Shown: piece by piece, positions 52,735 to 61,604 of the stretch
How positions within the stretch are numbered: the stretch's first letter is position 1
Layout of the letters: every line of letters begins with the position of its first letter
The notes under the pieces: generated by a model
Database searches by the model: none
Told to the model about the DNA's origin: nothing
Seen by the model: only the letters and a program-made list of their open reading frames with translations
Assembly: GCA_002483265.1 (NCBI GenBank)
Contig: DLHO01000009.1
Coordinates: 163,128 to 227,127 of the forward strand
Source of the DNA: Flavobacteriales bacterium UBA7666
Lineage (GTDB): Bacteria; Bacteroidota; Bacteroidia; Flavobacteriales_D; Crocinitomicaceae
DNA: 64,000 nt
Reading direction: 5' to 3'
Position numbers and translations under genes: made by a program

Positions 52735-54348
52735 GTGGTCAGAGCCTTTAAATTATTTGTTGCTTACGGGATTGTTTTTTTGATCGGTTACCTGGGAACC
52801 GGCATTACCTTGCATTATGTAAAACCGCAAGTACATATGTTGCCCCAGTTTGTGGAAAATATCCTGGATGGTGGGGCAATCTGGAAGGTTCAATACCCGG
52901 AAGAATCCGATATTTCCATGTTTGAGCAGCGAACCTACAATCCGGAAGCGCACGATCCGGAAGAAGAAATTCTGTTCACAGACGATTACAATTCCGAAAA
53001 CGGTATTTTTTGTTTCAGAGGAAATGCACAACGCAATGCGCCAACACGTGGCGAACTAAAAGGGAAACCGACCAATATTCGACTGGATTGGGAATTCACA
53101 ACAGGTTATGACGGCAGAACAACAGAATATGGTTCCTGGGGAGGTGGTTCTGGCTGGACAGGTCAGCCTTTGGTGGTGAAATGGCCGAAGAAAATTGCTG
53201 GCAGACTCCATGGAATGAAATCCGCTTATTTGAATCAGTCCAATTTTCGGGAAGTCATCGTTGGAAGTTTATGTGGAGATATTTATTTCATTGATTGGAA
53301 AACCGGATTAGCTACCAGGCCTCATGTGACCATTGAAAATCCGATCAAAGGCACGGTTTCAGTTGATCCGCGAATGAACGGATTGCTTTATGTGGGTCAG
53401 GGAATTAAGAACGGTGAACGTTTCGGTTCTTATATCTTCAACATGTTTACCGGCGAGGAAGTTTTCTTTCGGAATGGCTTGGATCCAAAAGCCCGAAGAG
53501 CTTGGGGCGCATTTGACAGTAATTCATTGATTGACACCAAAACCGGATATTGGATTCATCCGGCAGAGAATGGCCAGATCTATAAAACCAAAATAAAAAA
53601 CGGAAAGGAAATCCCGAAACCCTTTATTTTCAATTATCAAATTCAAAAACACCCGGATTTGGGGATCGAATCGAGTTTTGGAGCCTGGAATAACTTGGGT
53701 TGGTTTGGTGACAACGGGGGAAATGTGTTCTGCATGAATCTCATGACGATGAGTCCGGTTTGGTATTTAGATAATTACGACGATACGGATGCATCCATGG
53801 TGATTGATTTACAGGAAGACGATCATCCCTTTTTATATGTCGGAAATGAAGTAGACAAACAAGGAGAAACCGGAACGGCTCATATTCGCAAGATTGATGG
53901 ATTGACAGGTAAACAAGTTTGGGACGTATCTCGAAAATCCACCAATACAAAATTGCATGGTCGGGTCAATTCCGGTGGTGTTTTGGCTTCGGTTTTACCC
54001 GGGAAGAAAAAAGCAAGTAATCTGGTTTACGGAATTTTCTCACGTGTGAATGGAAGTTTGGCCGGAGAGTTTGTTGCAATTGACAAGATTTCCGGAAAGC
54101 AAAAATTCTCCATTCCAATGGACTATTACAGTTGGGCTTCTCCAATTGATCTCTACGATAAAGAAGGGAATTGTTATATTTTCTTCACGGACGTATATGG
54201 AACCATTTACCTCATTAACGGATTGAACGGAAAGATCATCGTGAAGCGCAAAACCGACTGCGTTTGGGAATCATCTCCGGTTGCATGGGGAAATCGCATT
54301 GTAGTGGGAAGCAGAGGGAAGAAGATTGTGAGCTTTGTCATAGAGTAA
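52735..54348 (+). CDS. membrane-anchored PQQ-like beta-propeller protein
   Basis: The 537-residue protein begins at GTG 52735; the next ATG would delete the N-terminal membrane helix (about 5-27). The rest is a PQQ/WD-like propeller with strands ending in blades such as VIVGSLCGDIYFIDWKTG, FLYVGNEVD and GTIYLINGLNGKIIVKR. The usual Trp-docking repeats are degenerate, and there is no quinone-binding motif. Topology suggests one anchor with a periplasmic propeller. A near-perfect -7 box (CATCTTTG, 52723-52730) sits 4 bases before the GTG, supporting this start. Confidence 0.75.
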   Translation: MVRAFKLFVAYGIVFLIGYLGTGITLHYVKPQVHMLPQFVENILDGGAIWKVQYPEESDISMFEQRTYNPEAHDPEEEILFTDDYNSENGIFCFRGNAQRNAPTRGELKGKPTNIRLDWEFTTGYDGRTTEYGSWGGGSGWTGQPLVVKWPKKIAGRLHGMKSAYLNQSNFREVIVGSLCGDIYFIDWKTGLATRPHVTIENPIKGTVSVDPRMNGLLYVGQGIKNGERFGSYIFNMFTGEEVFFRNGLDPKARRAWGAFDSNSLIDTKTGYWIHPAENGQIYKTKIKNGKEIPKPFIFNYQIQKHPDLGIESSFGAWNNLGWFGDNGGNVFCMNLMTMSPVWYLDNYDDTDASMVIDLQEDDHPFLYVGNEVDKQGETGTAHIRKIDGLTGKQVWDVSRKSTNTKLHGRVNSGGVLASVLPGKKKASNLVYGIFSRVNGSLAGEFVAIDKISGKQKFSIPMDYYSWASPIDLYDKEGNCYIFFTDVYGTIYLINGLNGKIIVKRKTDCVWESSPVAWGNRIVVGSRGKKIVSFVIE

Positions 54349-54365
54349 TTGAAAATGGACAATTG

Positions 54366-54486
54366 AGAATTGAAAAGTTTTAAATTGTTGTGGCTTTCAG
54401 CGCTTATAAACTCAGCGCTTTAATAAGAATTTTCACTGTTTGAGCAGGGTAGAATTAAAGTAGACGGATTCCAGCTTTTCAATTCT
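54366..54486. repeat. inverted repeat of the AGAATTGAAAAG family
   Basis: Perfect 12-bp arms AGAATTGAAAAG (54366-54377) and CTTTTCAATTCT (54475-54486); less exact complementarity continues outward on both sides. The interior has a direct repeat TCAGCGCTT (54397-54405 and 54412-54420). The same style of text (AATTGATAATTGAAAAAG) occurs at 63767-63786. Confidence 0.75.
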
Positions 54487-54563
54487 ACATTTTCAATTTT
54501 CAATTCTGGTGTTACTTTCTGAAACTTTAGCATTCCAGTGAAAGCTGTGAGAAACTAAAAATG

Positions 54564-54571
54564 TATCTTTG
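54564..54571 (+). promoter_or_regulatory. -7 promoter box of the surE operon
   Basis: TATCTTTG is a perfect match, 6 bases before the surE ATG. It overlaps the TTG of a longer model, which it rules out. Confidence 0.65.
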
Positions 54572-54577
54572 TTTTCA

Positions 54578-55348
54578 ATGAAAAATTCGAATCGCCCACT
54601 CATTTTCGTAACCAATGACGATAGCTTGCATGCAAAAGGAATCGCTTCCTTAGTTGCTGTTGCTCAGGAGTTTGGAAATGTAGTGGTTATAGCTCCGGAC
54701 AAACCACAATCCGGAATGGGTCATGCAATCACTATTTCGCATCCGCTGAGATTATCCCGCTCGGATATTTTTGAAGGAATTGAATCGTACTCATGTAGTG
54801 GTACGCCCGTGGATTGTGTAAAGTTAGCCGTGTATGAAGTATTACACCGTAAACCGGATCTGATTTTATCAGGAGTCAATCACGGATTGAATTCATCTAC
54901 CAATGTGCTGTATTCCGGAACGATGTCTGCAGCAGTAGAAGGGGCAATGGAGCATATTCCCAGTATTGGCTTTTCGTATGGCGATTTTGAGCCGGATGCT
55001 GATTTTTCTGCCCCCATGCATGTGGCAAAACAAATGATTCCACAGGTCTTGAAGCACGGATTGCCGCAAGGAGTTTGTCTGAATGTAAACATCCCGATGG
55101 GTCCCGTTGAAGCATTGAAAGGAATAGAAGTTTGCAGACAAGCCTATGCATTTTGGGAAGACCGTTTTGATAAACGAATAGATCAATTTGGAAGACCTTA
55201 TTATTGGCTCACAGGAACATTTGATTCACGGGAAGATGCTACAGATACAGATTTGTATTTTTTAGATCAGGGATTTGCTACCATTGTACCTACCCAATTT
55301 GATCTGACAGCTCACCAAACAATAGCTAGTTTAAAAAAGATATTTTAA
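54578..55348 (+). CDS. surE: 5'/3'-nucleotidase SurE
   Basis: SurE hydrolyses nucleoside monophosphates and is linked to stationary-phase survival. The 256-residue protein has the metal-binding FVTNDD (D14, D15) followed by S rather than the usual G, then the conserved SGMGHAIT, SGTPVDCVKLA and LSGVNHGLNSS segments. The start 6 bases after the -7 box implies a near-leaderless message. Its stop overlaps the next ATG (TAATG), so the following genes are translationally coupled. Confidence 0.94.
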   Translation: MKNSNRPLIFVTNDDSLHAKGIASLVAVAQEFGNVVVIAPDKPQSGMGHAITISHPLRLSRSDIFEGIESYSCSGTPVDCVKLAVYEVLHRKPDLILSGVNHGLNSSTNVLYSGTMSAAVEGAMEHIPSIGFSYGDFEPDADFSAPMHVAKQMIPQVLKHGLPQGVCLNVNIPMGPVEALKGIEVCRQAYAFWEDRFDKRIDQFGRPYYWLTGTFDSREDATDTDLYFLDQGFATIVPTQFDLTAHQTIASLKKIF

Positions 55349-55659
55349 TGAAAAGAAAATTTAACTGGAATACGCGTACAACTGTCGGAATGATTATCGG
55401 TTTGTTATCTCCGTTTATTTGTGTTCCGATTACGATACTGATTATTTCCTGGGCACAACATTATAGCTTTTCGTTGTTTTGGGATCGGTTTTTTATGGAT
55501 ATAGGAGTCATGAGCAAATTTCTCTCCCTTTCGATTATTCCGAACCTGATTTGGTTCTATGTGTTTTTGAATAAAGAACGGTATGATCTGGCTCGTGGAA
55601 TTATTGTAGGATCTGCTTTGTTTCTGCCATTTATTATTTACGTCAACTTAATTCGTTAA
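55348..55659 (+). CDS. small membrane protein between surE and lpxB
   Basis: The 103-residue protein has three predicted membrane helices (about 12-34, 54-72 and 82-101) with a basic N-terminus. No family is recognised. Its ATG overlaps the surE stop by one base and its stop directly abuts the lpxB ATG, so it is a true member of the operon. A link to lipid A or envelope work is only inferred from lpxB. Confidence 0.75.
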   Translation: MKRKFNWNTRTTVGMIIGLLSPFICVPITILIISWAQHYSFSLFWDRFFMDIGVMSKFLSLSIIPNLIWFYVFLNKERYDLARGIIVGSALFLPFIIYVNLIR

Positions 55660-56769
55660 ATGAGCAAGAAACTGTATATCATTTCGGGTGAGGCATCTGG
55701 AGATTTGCATGGAGCAAATGTGATGAAGGAATTGTACGCAGAACAGCCCGAATTAGATATTCGTTTTTGGGGTGGGGATAAGATGCAAGCTGTTGGTGGA
55801 ACAATGGCAAAGCATATTCGGGATTTGGCGTTTATGGGTTTTGTTGAAGTTTTAATGAACCTTCCAACCATCTTACGGAACATTCGGTTTTGTAAAGATG
55901 ATATCTTGAAATTTCAACCTGATGCATTGCTTTTAATCGATTATCCCGGGTTCAACATGCGCATTGCAGAATGGGCGAAGAAAAACAATATTAAAGTCTA
56001 TTTTTATATCTCTCCGACAGTTTGGGCCTGGAAGGAAAATCGCGTTCATAAAATCAAAAGAGATGTCTACAAATTATTCTGTATTCTTCCTTTTGAAGCG
56101 GATTTCTATAAAAAATACCACTACGATGTAGAGTATGTCGGACATCCCTTACTAGATGAAATAGAACAATACCAGCAACTTCCGAAACAAGAGTTAAAGA
56201 TAACAGATACTGGTAAACCCATTATTGCAATGCTTCCCGGCTCCAGAAAGCAGGAATTAAGAACAAAATTGCCTGTGATGTTGCCTTTGGTAGATCTCTT
56301 TCCACAATATCATTTTGTAATTGCAGGGGCACCAAATATGGATCTCGCGATTTACAAGGAGTTGATCGGTGATAAAAAGGTGGATGTGGTATACGGCCAA
56401 ACCTATCCTTTGCTGCAACAATCAGAAGCAGCAGTAGTAACCTCTGGAACTGCTACGCTTGAAACAGGTTTGTTTGAAATTCCTCAAGTAGTTTGCTACA
56501 TTGGAAATGCTATTTCTTACCAGATTGCAAAAAGATTGGTCAACGTGAAATATATTTCATTGGTAAACCTGATTCTGGATAAAGAATCCGTTACCGAATT
56601 GATCCAAAACGACTGTACCACAGAGCGCTTAGCAAAAGAATTGTCTTTGGTAATTAAAGGCGGAAACAAGCGCGATCAGGTTCTGGAAGATTACTCCAAC
56701 TTAAAAGCAATGTTGGGAAAAGGTGGTGCATCCAAGAAAGTTGCACAATCGGTGTTGAAAACTATTTGA
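55660..56769 (+). CDS. lpxB: lipid-A-disaccharide synthase
   Basis: LpxB joins UDP-diacylglucosamine and lipid X to form the tetraacyl disaccharide of lipid A, at the inner membrane. The 369-residue GT19-family protein shows IISGEASGDLHGANVM, IDYPGFNMRIAEWAKK, YFYISPTVWAWKENR and the donor-site LPGSRKQEL and VTSGTATLET. Its length is typical. The start abuts the previous stop. Presence of lpxB indicates a lipid-A-making outer membrane. Confidence 0.96.
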   Translation: MSKKLYIISGEASGDLHGANVMKELYAEQPELDIRFWGGDKMQAVGGTMAKHIRDLAFMGFVEVLMNLPTILRNIRFCKDDILKFQPDALLLIDYPGFNMRIAEWAKKNNIKVYFYISPTVWAWKENRVHKIKRDVYKLFCILPFEADFYKKYHYDVEYVGHPLLDEIEQYQQLPKQELKITDTGKPIIAMLPGSRKQELRTKLPVMLPLVDLFPQYHFVIAGAPNMDLAIYKELIGDKKVDVVYGQTYPLLQQSEAAVVTSGTATLETGLFEIPQVVCYIGNAISYQIAKRLVNVKYISLVNLILDKESVTELIQNDCTTERLAKELSLVIKGGNKRDQVLEDYSNLKAMLGKGGASKKVAQSVLKTI

Positions 56770-56811
56770 GTCCGAGCCTATTTCAGTTCGGTACTGAACT
56801 AATTTTGTAAG

Positions 56812-57993
56812 ATGTTGCGCTTATTCGTGCTCATAGGGTTCATTTTTCCATTTTTCGTGTTTTCTCAACAAATGCGGATAGGTGTTTTGCGCGATTATTC
56901 CGTTCAACGGATCGTCTTTGCCTATTCCGACGGAAGTTATAACGTATTTGGTGACACGACTAATTTTGCAACACTCTTACCTAGTGAATTCGTTGACCTG
57001 TCAATCACAAGCAATAATCTGATTTCACTAAAAGTTGGTGTCAATGAAGTGGCCCTTGTTTCTAAAGTGTTATTGGTTGCTACAAAACTCAATCAATCGC
57101 TGGTTTATTCAACAAAAATTCCCACAGCTAAAGAACGAAAGTATAAGGATGATGTGGAGATTACGGTTCAAAATGGCGCATTGACCATTGTTAATCTCGT
57201 CGACATCAATAATTACCTAAGTGGAGTTGTTGAGTCTGAAGGTGGTGGCGGGAAAGAGATTGAATACTACAAAGTTCAGGCCTTGATGAGCAGAACCTAT
57301 GCTTTGAAATACAAAACCAGACATCAGAAAGAAGGTTTTGATTTGTGTGACAGAACCCATTGTCAGGCATACCACCATCAATTACGTCTGAATCCAATGA
57401 TTGATTCTGCTGTTTTGAAAACAGAAGGAATGGTGATGGTTGATCCGCAAAATCAGTTGGTAGATGCTTATTTTCATGCAAATTGTGGAGGACAGACTTC
57501 TGAACCGGATTACGTCTGGAACAACAAGATTCCGTATTTGAGCACATTTAAGGATACGTTTTGTATTTATACGAAGCAGGCCACTTGGGAGAAGCGAATT
57601 TCTCAGATAGACTGGATGGATTATCTGGTCAGTACTTTTCATTATCCGGTGAATGATTCCGTTTTAGGCCCCATGATTTACACCTTTAATCAGGCTGATA
57701 GATGTGCTTTTTATCAATATCCTTGGTTGGGAATTCCTCTGAGAGATATCCGGGAACATTTTAAACTGAAATCGACCTTCTTCAATTGTTATCCGGAAGG
57801 AACGGAAGTAGTATTAAGAGGTCGTGGTTATGGTCATGGAGTAGGTTTATGTCAGGAAGGAGCAATGAAAATGGCCAAATTCGGATTTAATTATGTTCAA
57901 ATTGCTCTGTATTATTTTCCGGGAGTGAAGGTGGTCAATTATCAAGAGCAGCAATTCTTTAATCAACGTCCAAAAATCGCAGAACTCGATTAG
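56812..57993 (+). CDS. SpoIID/LytB domain protein
   Basis: The 393-residue protein has a signal peptide (to about residue 19, FSQ). The SpoIID/LytB domain contains NYLSGVVESEGGGGKEIEYYKVQALMSRTYA, here as a typical catalytic-glutamate region, the CDRTHCQAYHH motif and the late GRGYGHGVGLCQEGAMKMA. In Firmicutes SpoIID is a lytic transglycosylase acting on denuded glycan; Bacteroidetes members are presumed peptidoglycan-active enzymes in the periplasm. It follows lpxB by 42 bases and ends at repeat copy C. Confidence 0.88.
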   Translation: MLRLFVLIGFIFPFFVFSQQMRIGVLRDYSVQRIVFAYSDGSYNVFGDTTNFATLLPSEFVDLSITSNNLISLKVGVNEVALVSKVLLVATKLNQSLVYSTKIPTAKERKYKDDVEITVQNGALTIVNLVDINNYLSGVVESEGGGGKEIEYYKVQALMSRTYALKYKTRHQKEGFDLCDRTHCQAYHHQLRLNPMIDSAVLKTEGMVMVDPQNQLVDAYFHANCGGQTSEPDYVWNNKIPYLSTFKDTFCIYTKQATWEKRISQIDWMDYLVSTFHYPVNDSVLGPMIYTFNQADRCAFYQYPWLGIPLRDIREHFKLKSTFFNCYPEGTEVVLRGRGYGHGVGLCQEGAMKMAKFGFNYVQIALYYFPGVKVVNYQEQQFFNQRPKIAELD

Positions 57994-57996
57994 TGC

Positions 57997-58054
57997 CTTC
58001 GACTCCGCTCAGTCACCGAAGACATGAGTAAAAGGATACTGAGCGAAGTCGAAG
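57997..58054. repeat. dispersed inverted repeat, TTCGACTCCGCT family (copy C), likely terminator
   Basis: Arms CTTCGACTCCGCTCAGT (57997-58013) and ACTGAGCGAAGTCGAAG (58038-58054) pair over 16 of 17 positions. The repeat lies in the 67 bases between the convergent spoIID-like and divIC genes and could terminate both. Its right flank differs from copies A and B. Confidence 0.85.
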
Positions 58055-58060
58055 TATCAA

Positions 58061-58345
58061 TTATTTGTAGGTAATCACAAAAATATCCTCGTCGTCTTTC
58101 TTGAATAGTTTATCTTCTCGCGCTAGTTTTTCTAAGTAAGATAGATCTTTAATCTGGGAGAGAATGTATTTCGTGTCCTTTAGCTTTAAATTCATTGCTG
58201 ATTGAGCAGAACGCAATTCAGAAACCTTCTTGTTTTGATTGATAATGGTAAAGATATCCACTTCATCCAAAAACAAATTGTAGACCATGAAAAGACACAG
58301 TGCAAGGATGTATTTGTTTCTGAAAGGCGCAAGATACTTCTTCAT
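58061..58345 (-). CDS. septum formation initiator family protein (DivIC/FtsB)
   Basis: The 94-residue protein has the FtsB/DivIC layout: a short basic cytoplasmic tail, one membrane helix (about 12-28) and a periplasmic coiled coil (about 30-75), then the family motif YLEKLAREDKLFKKDDEDIF. It takes part in the FtsQLB-type division complex. It stands alone, with a -7-like TAACTTCG at about 58353-58360. Confidence 0.9.
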   Translation of the reverse strand: MKKYLAPFRNKYILALCLFMVYNLFLDEVDIFTIINQNKKVSELRSAQSAMNLKLKDTKYILSQIKDLSYLEKLAREDKLFKKDDEDIFVITYK

Positions 58346-58435
58346 ATCACGAAGTTAGGATTTTTACAGTTGTTCTTTCAAGCTGGGTGAATGAGATATC
58401 CTCCGAAGGTTGTTAATAGCATTGATTGCGGCTTG

Positions 58436-58516
58436 TTCTCGATACATTCAACTCATGTCAATTCAAGTTCGCTTTAGCGGGTATCGAGAATACATGAGCT
58501 GAATTACTCGAACTGA
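58436..58516. repeat. interleaved inverted-repeat element (TTCTCGATAC family)
   Basis: TTCTCGATAC (58436-58445) pairs with GTATCGAGAA (58481-58490). CTCATGT (58452-58458) pairs with ACATGAG (58492-58498). AATTC/GAATT and AGTTCG/CGAACT pairs follow. The complementary partners occur in the same order in both halves, so they cannot all nest in one hairpin. It lies in the gap between divIC and the next terminator. Confidence 0.65.
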
Positions 58517-58549
58517 CACCACAGGAAGAGGAAAAGTATAGGCAAAAAA

Positions 58550-58576
58550 AAGCCCCGACATTTATTGTCGGGGCTT
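58550..58576 (-). terminator. terminator of the exported TPR-like protein gene
   Basis: AAGCCCCGACA (58550-58560) pairs with TGTCGGGGCTT (58566-58576) around 5 bases. On the minus strand the stem is followed by a long T-run. Confidence 0.92.
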
Positions 58577-58591
58577 CTACTACTATTTTAT

Positions 58592-59314
58592 TTAGTTGAC
58601 TATTTCGTCGTATTTCGTTTTGAAATCTTCATTTCCTTCATACCATTGAGCAATTTTTCCCATCACAGCTTTAGCCTTCTCGGTTTGTTTAGCTGTAATG
58701 TAGCATTCTGCAGTTTGGATCACACCCATCATAAGCATATCTTTTTCCGCTTTAGACCATTCAGAAATATCCGTAACTGTTTTCAGCATTGTTTCTGCTT
58801 CTTTCCATGCGGTATTTGCACCTCCTTTGTCAGCATTTCGGTATTTACAAACACCGTCCAGGTATTTCGCTCCAATACTGGTAAGATTGATTTTATAGTA
58901 CTTTAAAACCCAAGTTGCAGCTTTCTTATAATCCGGAGCTTCCACTTCGTTGCGGATAGTTTCAACCAAACTGTTTTTGAATTCATCATAGAACTCAGTA
59001 TATTCAGATTGAACACTGCCATCTTTATCGTACTTGATACTTTTACCAACTTCGCCGATAGCCTCTTTGTAAGCATTCTTATATTTTTCGTCATCCGAAC
59101 CACTTAACGAAACTTTATAAAGACCTCTACCCATCCACATATGTGGCAAAGCATCACTCTTTGTTTTATCGTTCATAGCATATTTTTCAGATGCACGCAC
59201 TAGTTTTTCATAGTCGCCATCTGCATAAAGGATACGCAAATCGTTATATTCCGGTGCTTGTGCAACCAGCAATTTGGTAGTAAGTAGCGCACCAATTAGA
59301 ACAAGCTTTTTCAT
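58592..59314 (-). CDS. exported TPR-like protein of unknown function
   Basis: The 240-residue protein has a signal peptide (cut near LLVAQ) and an all-helical mature region. Repeats such as YADGDYEKLVRASEKYAM and AECYITAKQTEKAKAVMGKI look like divergent TPR units. I cannot name the family. It is periplasmic by prediction and transcribed alone, ending at a strong terminator. Confidence 0.68.
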   Translation of the reverse strand: MKKLVLIGALLTTKLLVAQAPEYNDLRILYADGDYEKLVRASEKYAMNDKTKSDALPHMWMGRGLYKVSLSGSDDEKYKNAYKEAIGEVGKSIKYDKDGSVQSEYTEFYDEFKNSLVETIRNEVEAPDYKKAATWVLKYYKINLTSIGAKYLDGVCKYRNADKGGANTAWKEAETMLKTVTDISEWSKAEKDMLMMGVIQTAECYITAKQTEKAKAVMGKIAQWYEGNEDFKTKYDEIVN

Positions 59315-59471
59315 AAAATTTAATTTCGTTGAATGGGTGAAACCAATAACTATGCCGAATGTACGAAAACTTTGAATAAAAGTTTCATTGTGCTTTTTAC
59401 AAATTAACTTAATTGCCGGATTGACACCAAGTTATTTTAAAAAGTTCCAAAATTAACAGCTGGATTCTCAA

Positions 59472-61604
59472 TTACTCTGCACTTTGAATCAATAATTCCA
59501 GAATTTTTTGTGCTGCTTTTGAAATTTTAGTTCCTGGACCAAAAACGCCGAATACTCCTGCATCGTACAAGAAGTCATAATCTTGCGCGGGAATAACTCC
59601 TCCAGCCACGACCATGATATCCGGACGCCCCAGGTTTTTTAACTCCGCAATTACTTGTGGAACCAGTGTTTTATGTCCTGCAGCAAGAGATGAAACACCC
59701 AATACGTGAACGTCATTTTCGATGGCTTGTTTTGCAGCTTCCCCGGGTGTTTGGAAAAGCGGCCCTATGTCTACGTCGAAACCAATATCGGCAAAGGAAG
59801 TCGCAATGACTTTTGCTCCGCGATCATGTCCGTCCTGACCCATTTTAGCGATCATTATCCGTGGTCTTCGTCCTTCCAGTTTTGCGAAGGATTCTACCAA
59901 AGCTTTCGCTTTTTCAAAATCTTTATCATTCATACTTTCAGCCGAATAAACTCCGCTAATGGAGCGGATAGTTGCCTGATGTCTTCCGAAAGTTGCTTCC
60001 ATTGCCTGCGAAATTTCACCCAATGAAGCACGTTCTCTTGCACATTCAACTGCAATTTCCAACAAATTTCCTTTTCCTGTCCGCGCTGCTTCTGCCAATT
60101 TATCCAAAGCTGCTTTTACACGCTCCGGATTTCTTGTTTCACGCAGTACTTTCAATCGTTCCAATTGTGATTCACGAACCTTTGTATTATCCACTTCAAG
60201 GATATCCATGGCATCCTCTTTTTCCAATTGGTAACGGTTCACACCAACGATAATGTCTTTTCCGGCATCAATTCGGGCTTGCTTGCGGGCAGCTGCTTCT
60301 TCAATGCGCATTTTTGGAATTCCGGTTTCTATGGCTTTGGCCATTCCTCCTAATTCTTCTACTTCCTGAATGAGTTTCCAGGCTTCGTCTACCAATTCCT
60401 GGGTCAGTTTTTCTACGTAATAACTCCCTCCCCAAGGATCGATGAGGTCGGTCATCCCAGTTTCTTGCTGCAAATATATTTGGGTATTTCGTGCAATGCG
60501 TGCAGAAAAGTCTGTTGGTAATGCAATGGCTTCATCCAGAGCGTTGGTATGCAATGATTGTGTTCCGCCAAAGCCCGCAGCCATTGCTTCGATACATGTT
60601 CGTGCAATGTTATTGAAAGGATCTTGTTCGGTCAAACTCCAACCGGAAGTCTGACAATGCGTTCTCAGAGCCAATGATTTTTCACTTTTGGGATTAAATT
60701 GAGCGACCAGCTTAGACCAAAGTAGTCTTCCGGCTCTCATTTTTGCAATCTCCATAAAGTGGTTCATTCCGATTGCCCAGAAGAAACTCAAACGCGGAGC
60801 AAAACTGTCTACGTCCATTCCGGCATTGATTCCTGCTCTTAAATATTCCAAACCATCTGCTAAGGTATAGGCTAGTTCAATACTTGCAGTTGCACCTGCT
60901 TCCTGCATGTGGTAGCCGGAAATGGAAATGGAATTAAAACGCGGCATTTTTTCTGCTGTATAGGCAAAAATATCTGCGATGATCTTCATTGATGGAGCAG
61001 GAGGGTAGATATAGGTATTCCGAACCATGAATTCTTTCAGAATGTCATTTTGAATGGTTCCGGAAAGTTCTTCTTGTTTTACGCCTTGTTCTTCTGCTGC
61101 CACAATATAGAATGCCATAATGGGAACTACAGCACCGTTCATGGTCATGGAAACAGACATTTCGTTCAAAGGAATCTGATCGAACAAAATTTTCATGTCC
61201 AGAATCGAATCAATTGCAACGCCGGCTTTACCCACATCACCAACTACACGTTCGTGATCTGAATCGTAACCGCGGTGTGTTGCCAGGTCAAATGCAACAG
61301 AAAGTCCTTTTTGTCCCGCTGCCAGGTTTCTGCGGTAAAATGCATTGGATTCTTCGGCAGTGGAAAATCCGGCATATTGACGAATAGTCCATGGTCTGAT
61401 CGCATACATAGAACCATATGGTCCTCGAAGAAATGGAGCTTTCCCACTAATAAAACCTAAATGACTGACATCTTTCAGATCACTTTGATTGTAGTAACTT
61501 GCCAATTCTATTTTTTCGGACGTTGAAAAAACACCTTTCTCAGCTGATCCCGAAAGTGTATCTGCATTTAAGGATACCTCTTCAAATGATTTACGGATAC
61601 TCAT
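59472..61604 (-). CDS. mutB: methylmalonyl-CoA mutase, large (catalytic) subunit
   Basis: The 710-residue adenosylcobalamin enzyme interconverts methylmalonyl-CoA and succinyl-CoA. The N-terminal TIM-barrel region has the substrate segment FLRGPYGSMYAIRPWTIRQY and the RNTQIYLQQETGMTD region. The C-terminal B12-binding domain has the DGHDRG motif with the cobalt-ligating H593. The ATG overlaps the mutA stop by four bases (ATGA), so the subunits are made coupled. It serves propionate/odd-chain breakdown or its reverse. Confidence 0.97.
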   Translation of the reverse strand: MSIRKSFEEVSLNADTLSGSAEKGVFSTSEKIELASYYNQSDLKDVSHLGFISGKAPFLRGPYGSMYAIRPWTIRQYAGFSTAEESNAFYRRNLAAGQKGLSVAFDLATHRGYDSDHERVVGDVGKAGVAIDSILDMKILFDQIPLNEMSVSMTMNGAVVPIMAFYIVAAEEQGVKQEELSGTIQNDILKEFMVRNTYIYPPAPSMKIIADIFAYTAEKMPRFNSISISGYHMQEAGATASIELAYTLADGLEYLRAGINAGMDVDSFAPRLSFFWAIGMNHFMEIAKMRAGRLLWSKLVAQFNPKSEKSLALRTHCQTSGWSLTEQDPFNNIARTCIEAMAAGFGGTQSLHTNALDEAIALPTDFSARIARNTQIYLQQETGMTDLIDPWGGSYYVEKLTQELVDEAWKLIQEVEELGGMAKAIETGIPKMRIEEAAARKQARIDAGKDIIVGVNRYQLEKEDAMDILEVDNTKVRESQLERLKVLRETRNPERVKAALDKLAEAARTGKGNLLEIAVECARERASLGEISQAMEATFGRHQATIRSISGVYSAESMNDKDFEKAKALVESFAKLEGRRPRIMIAKMGQDGHDRGAKVIATSFADIGFDVDIGPLFQTPGEAAKQAIENDVHVLGVSSLAAGHKTLVPQVIAELKNLGRPDIMVVAGGVIPAQDYDFLYDAGVFGVFGPGTKISKAAQKILELLIQSAE

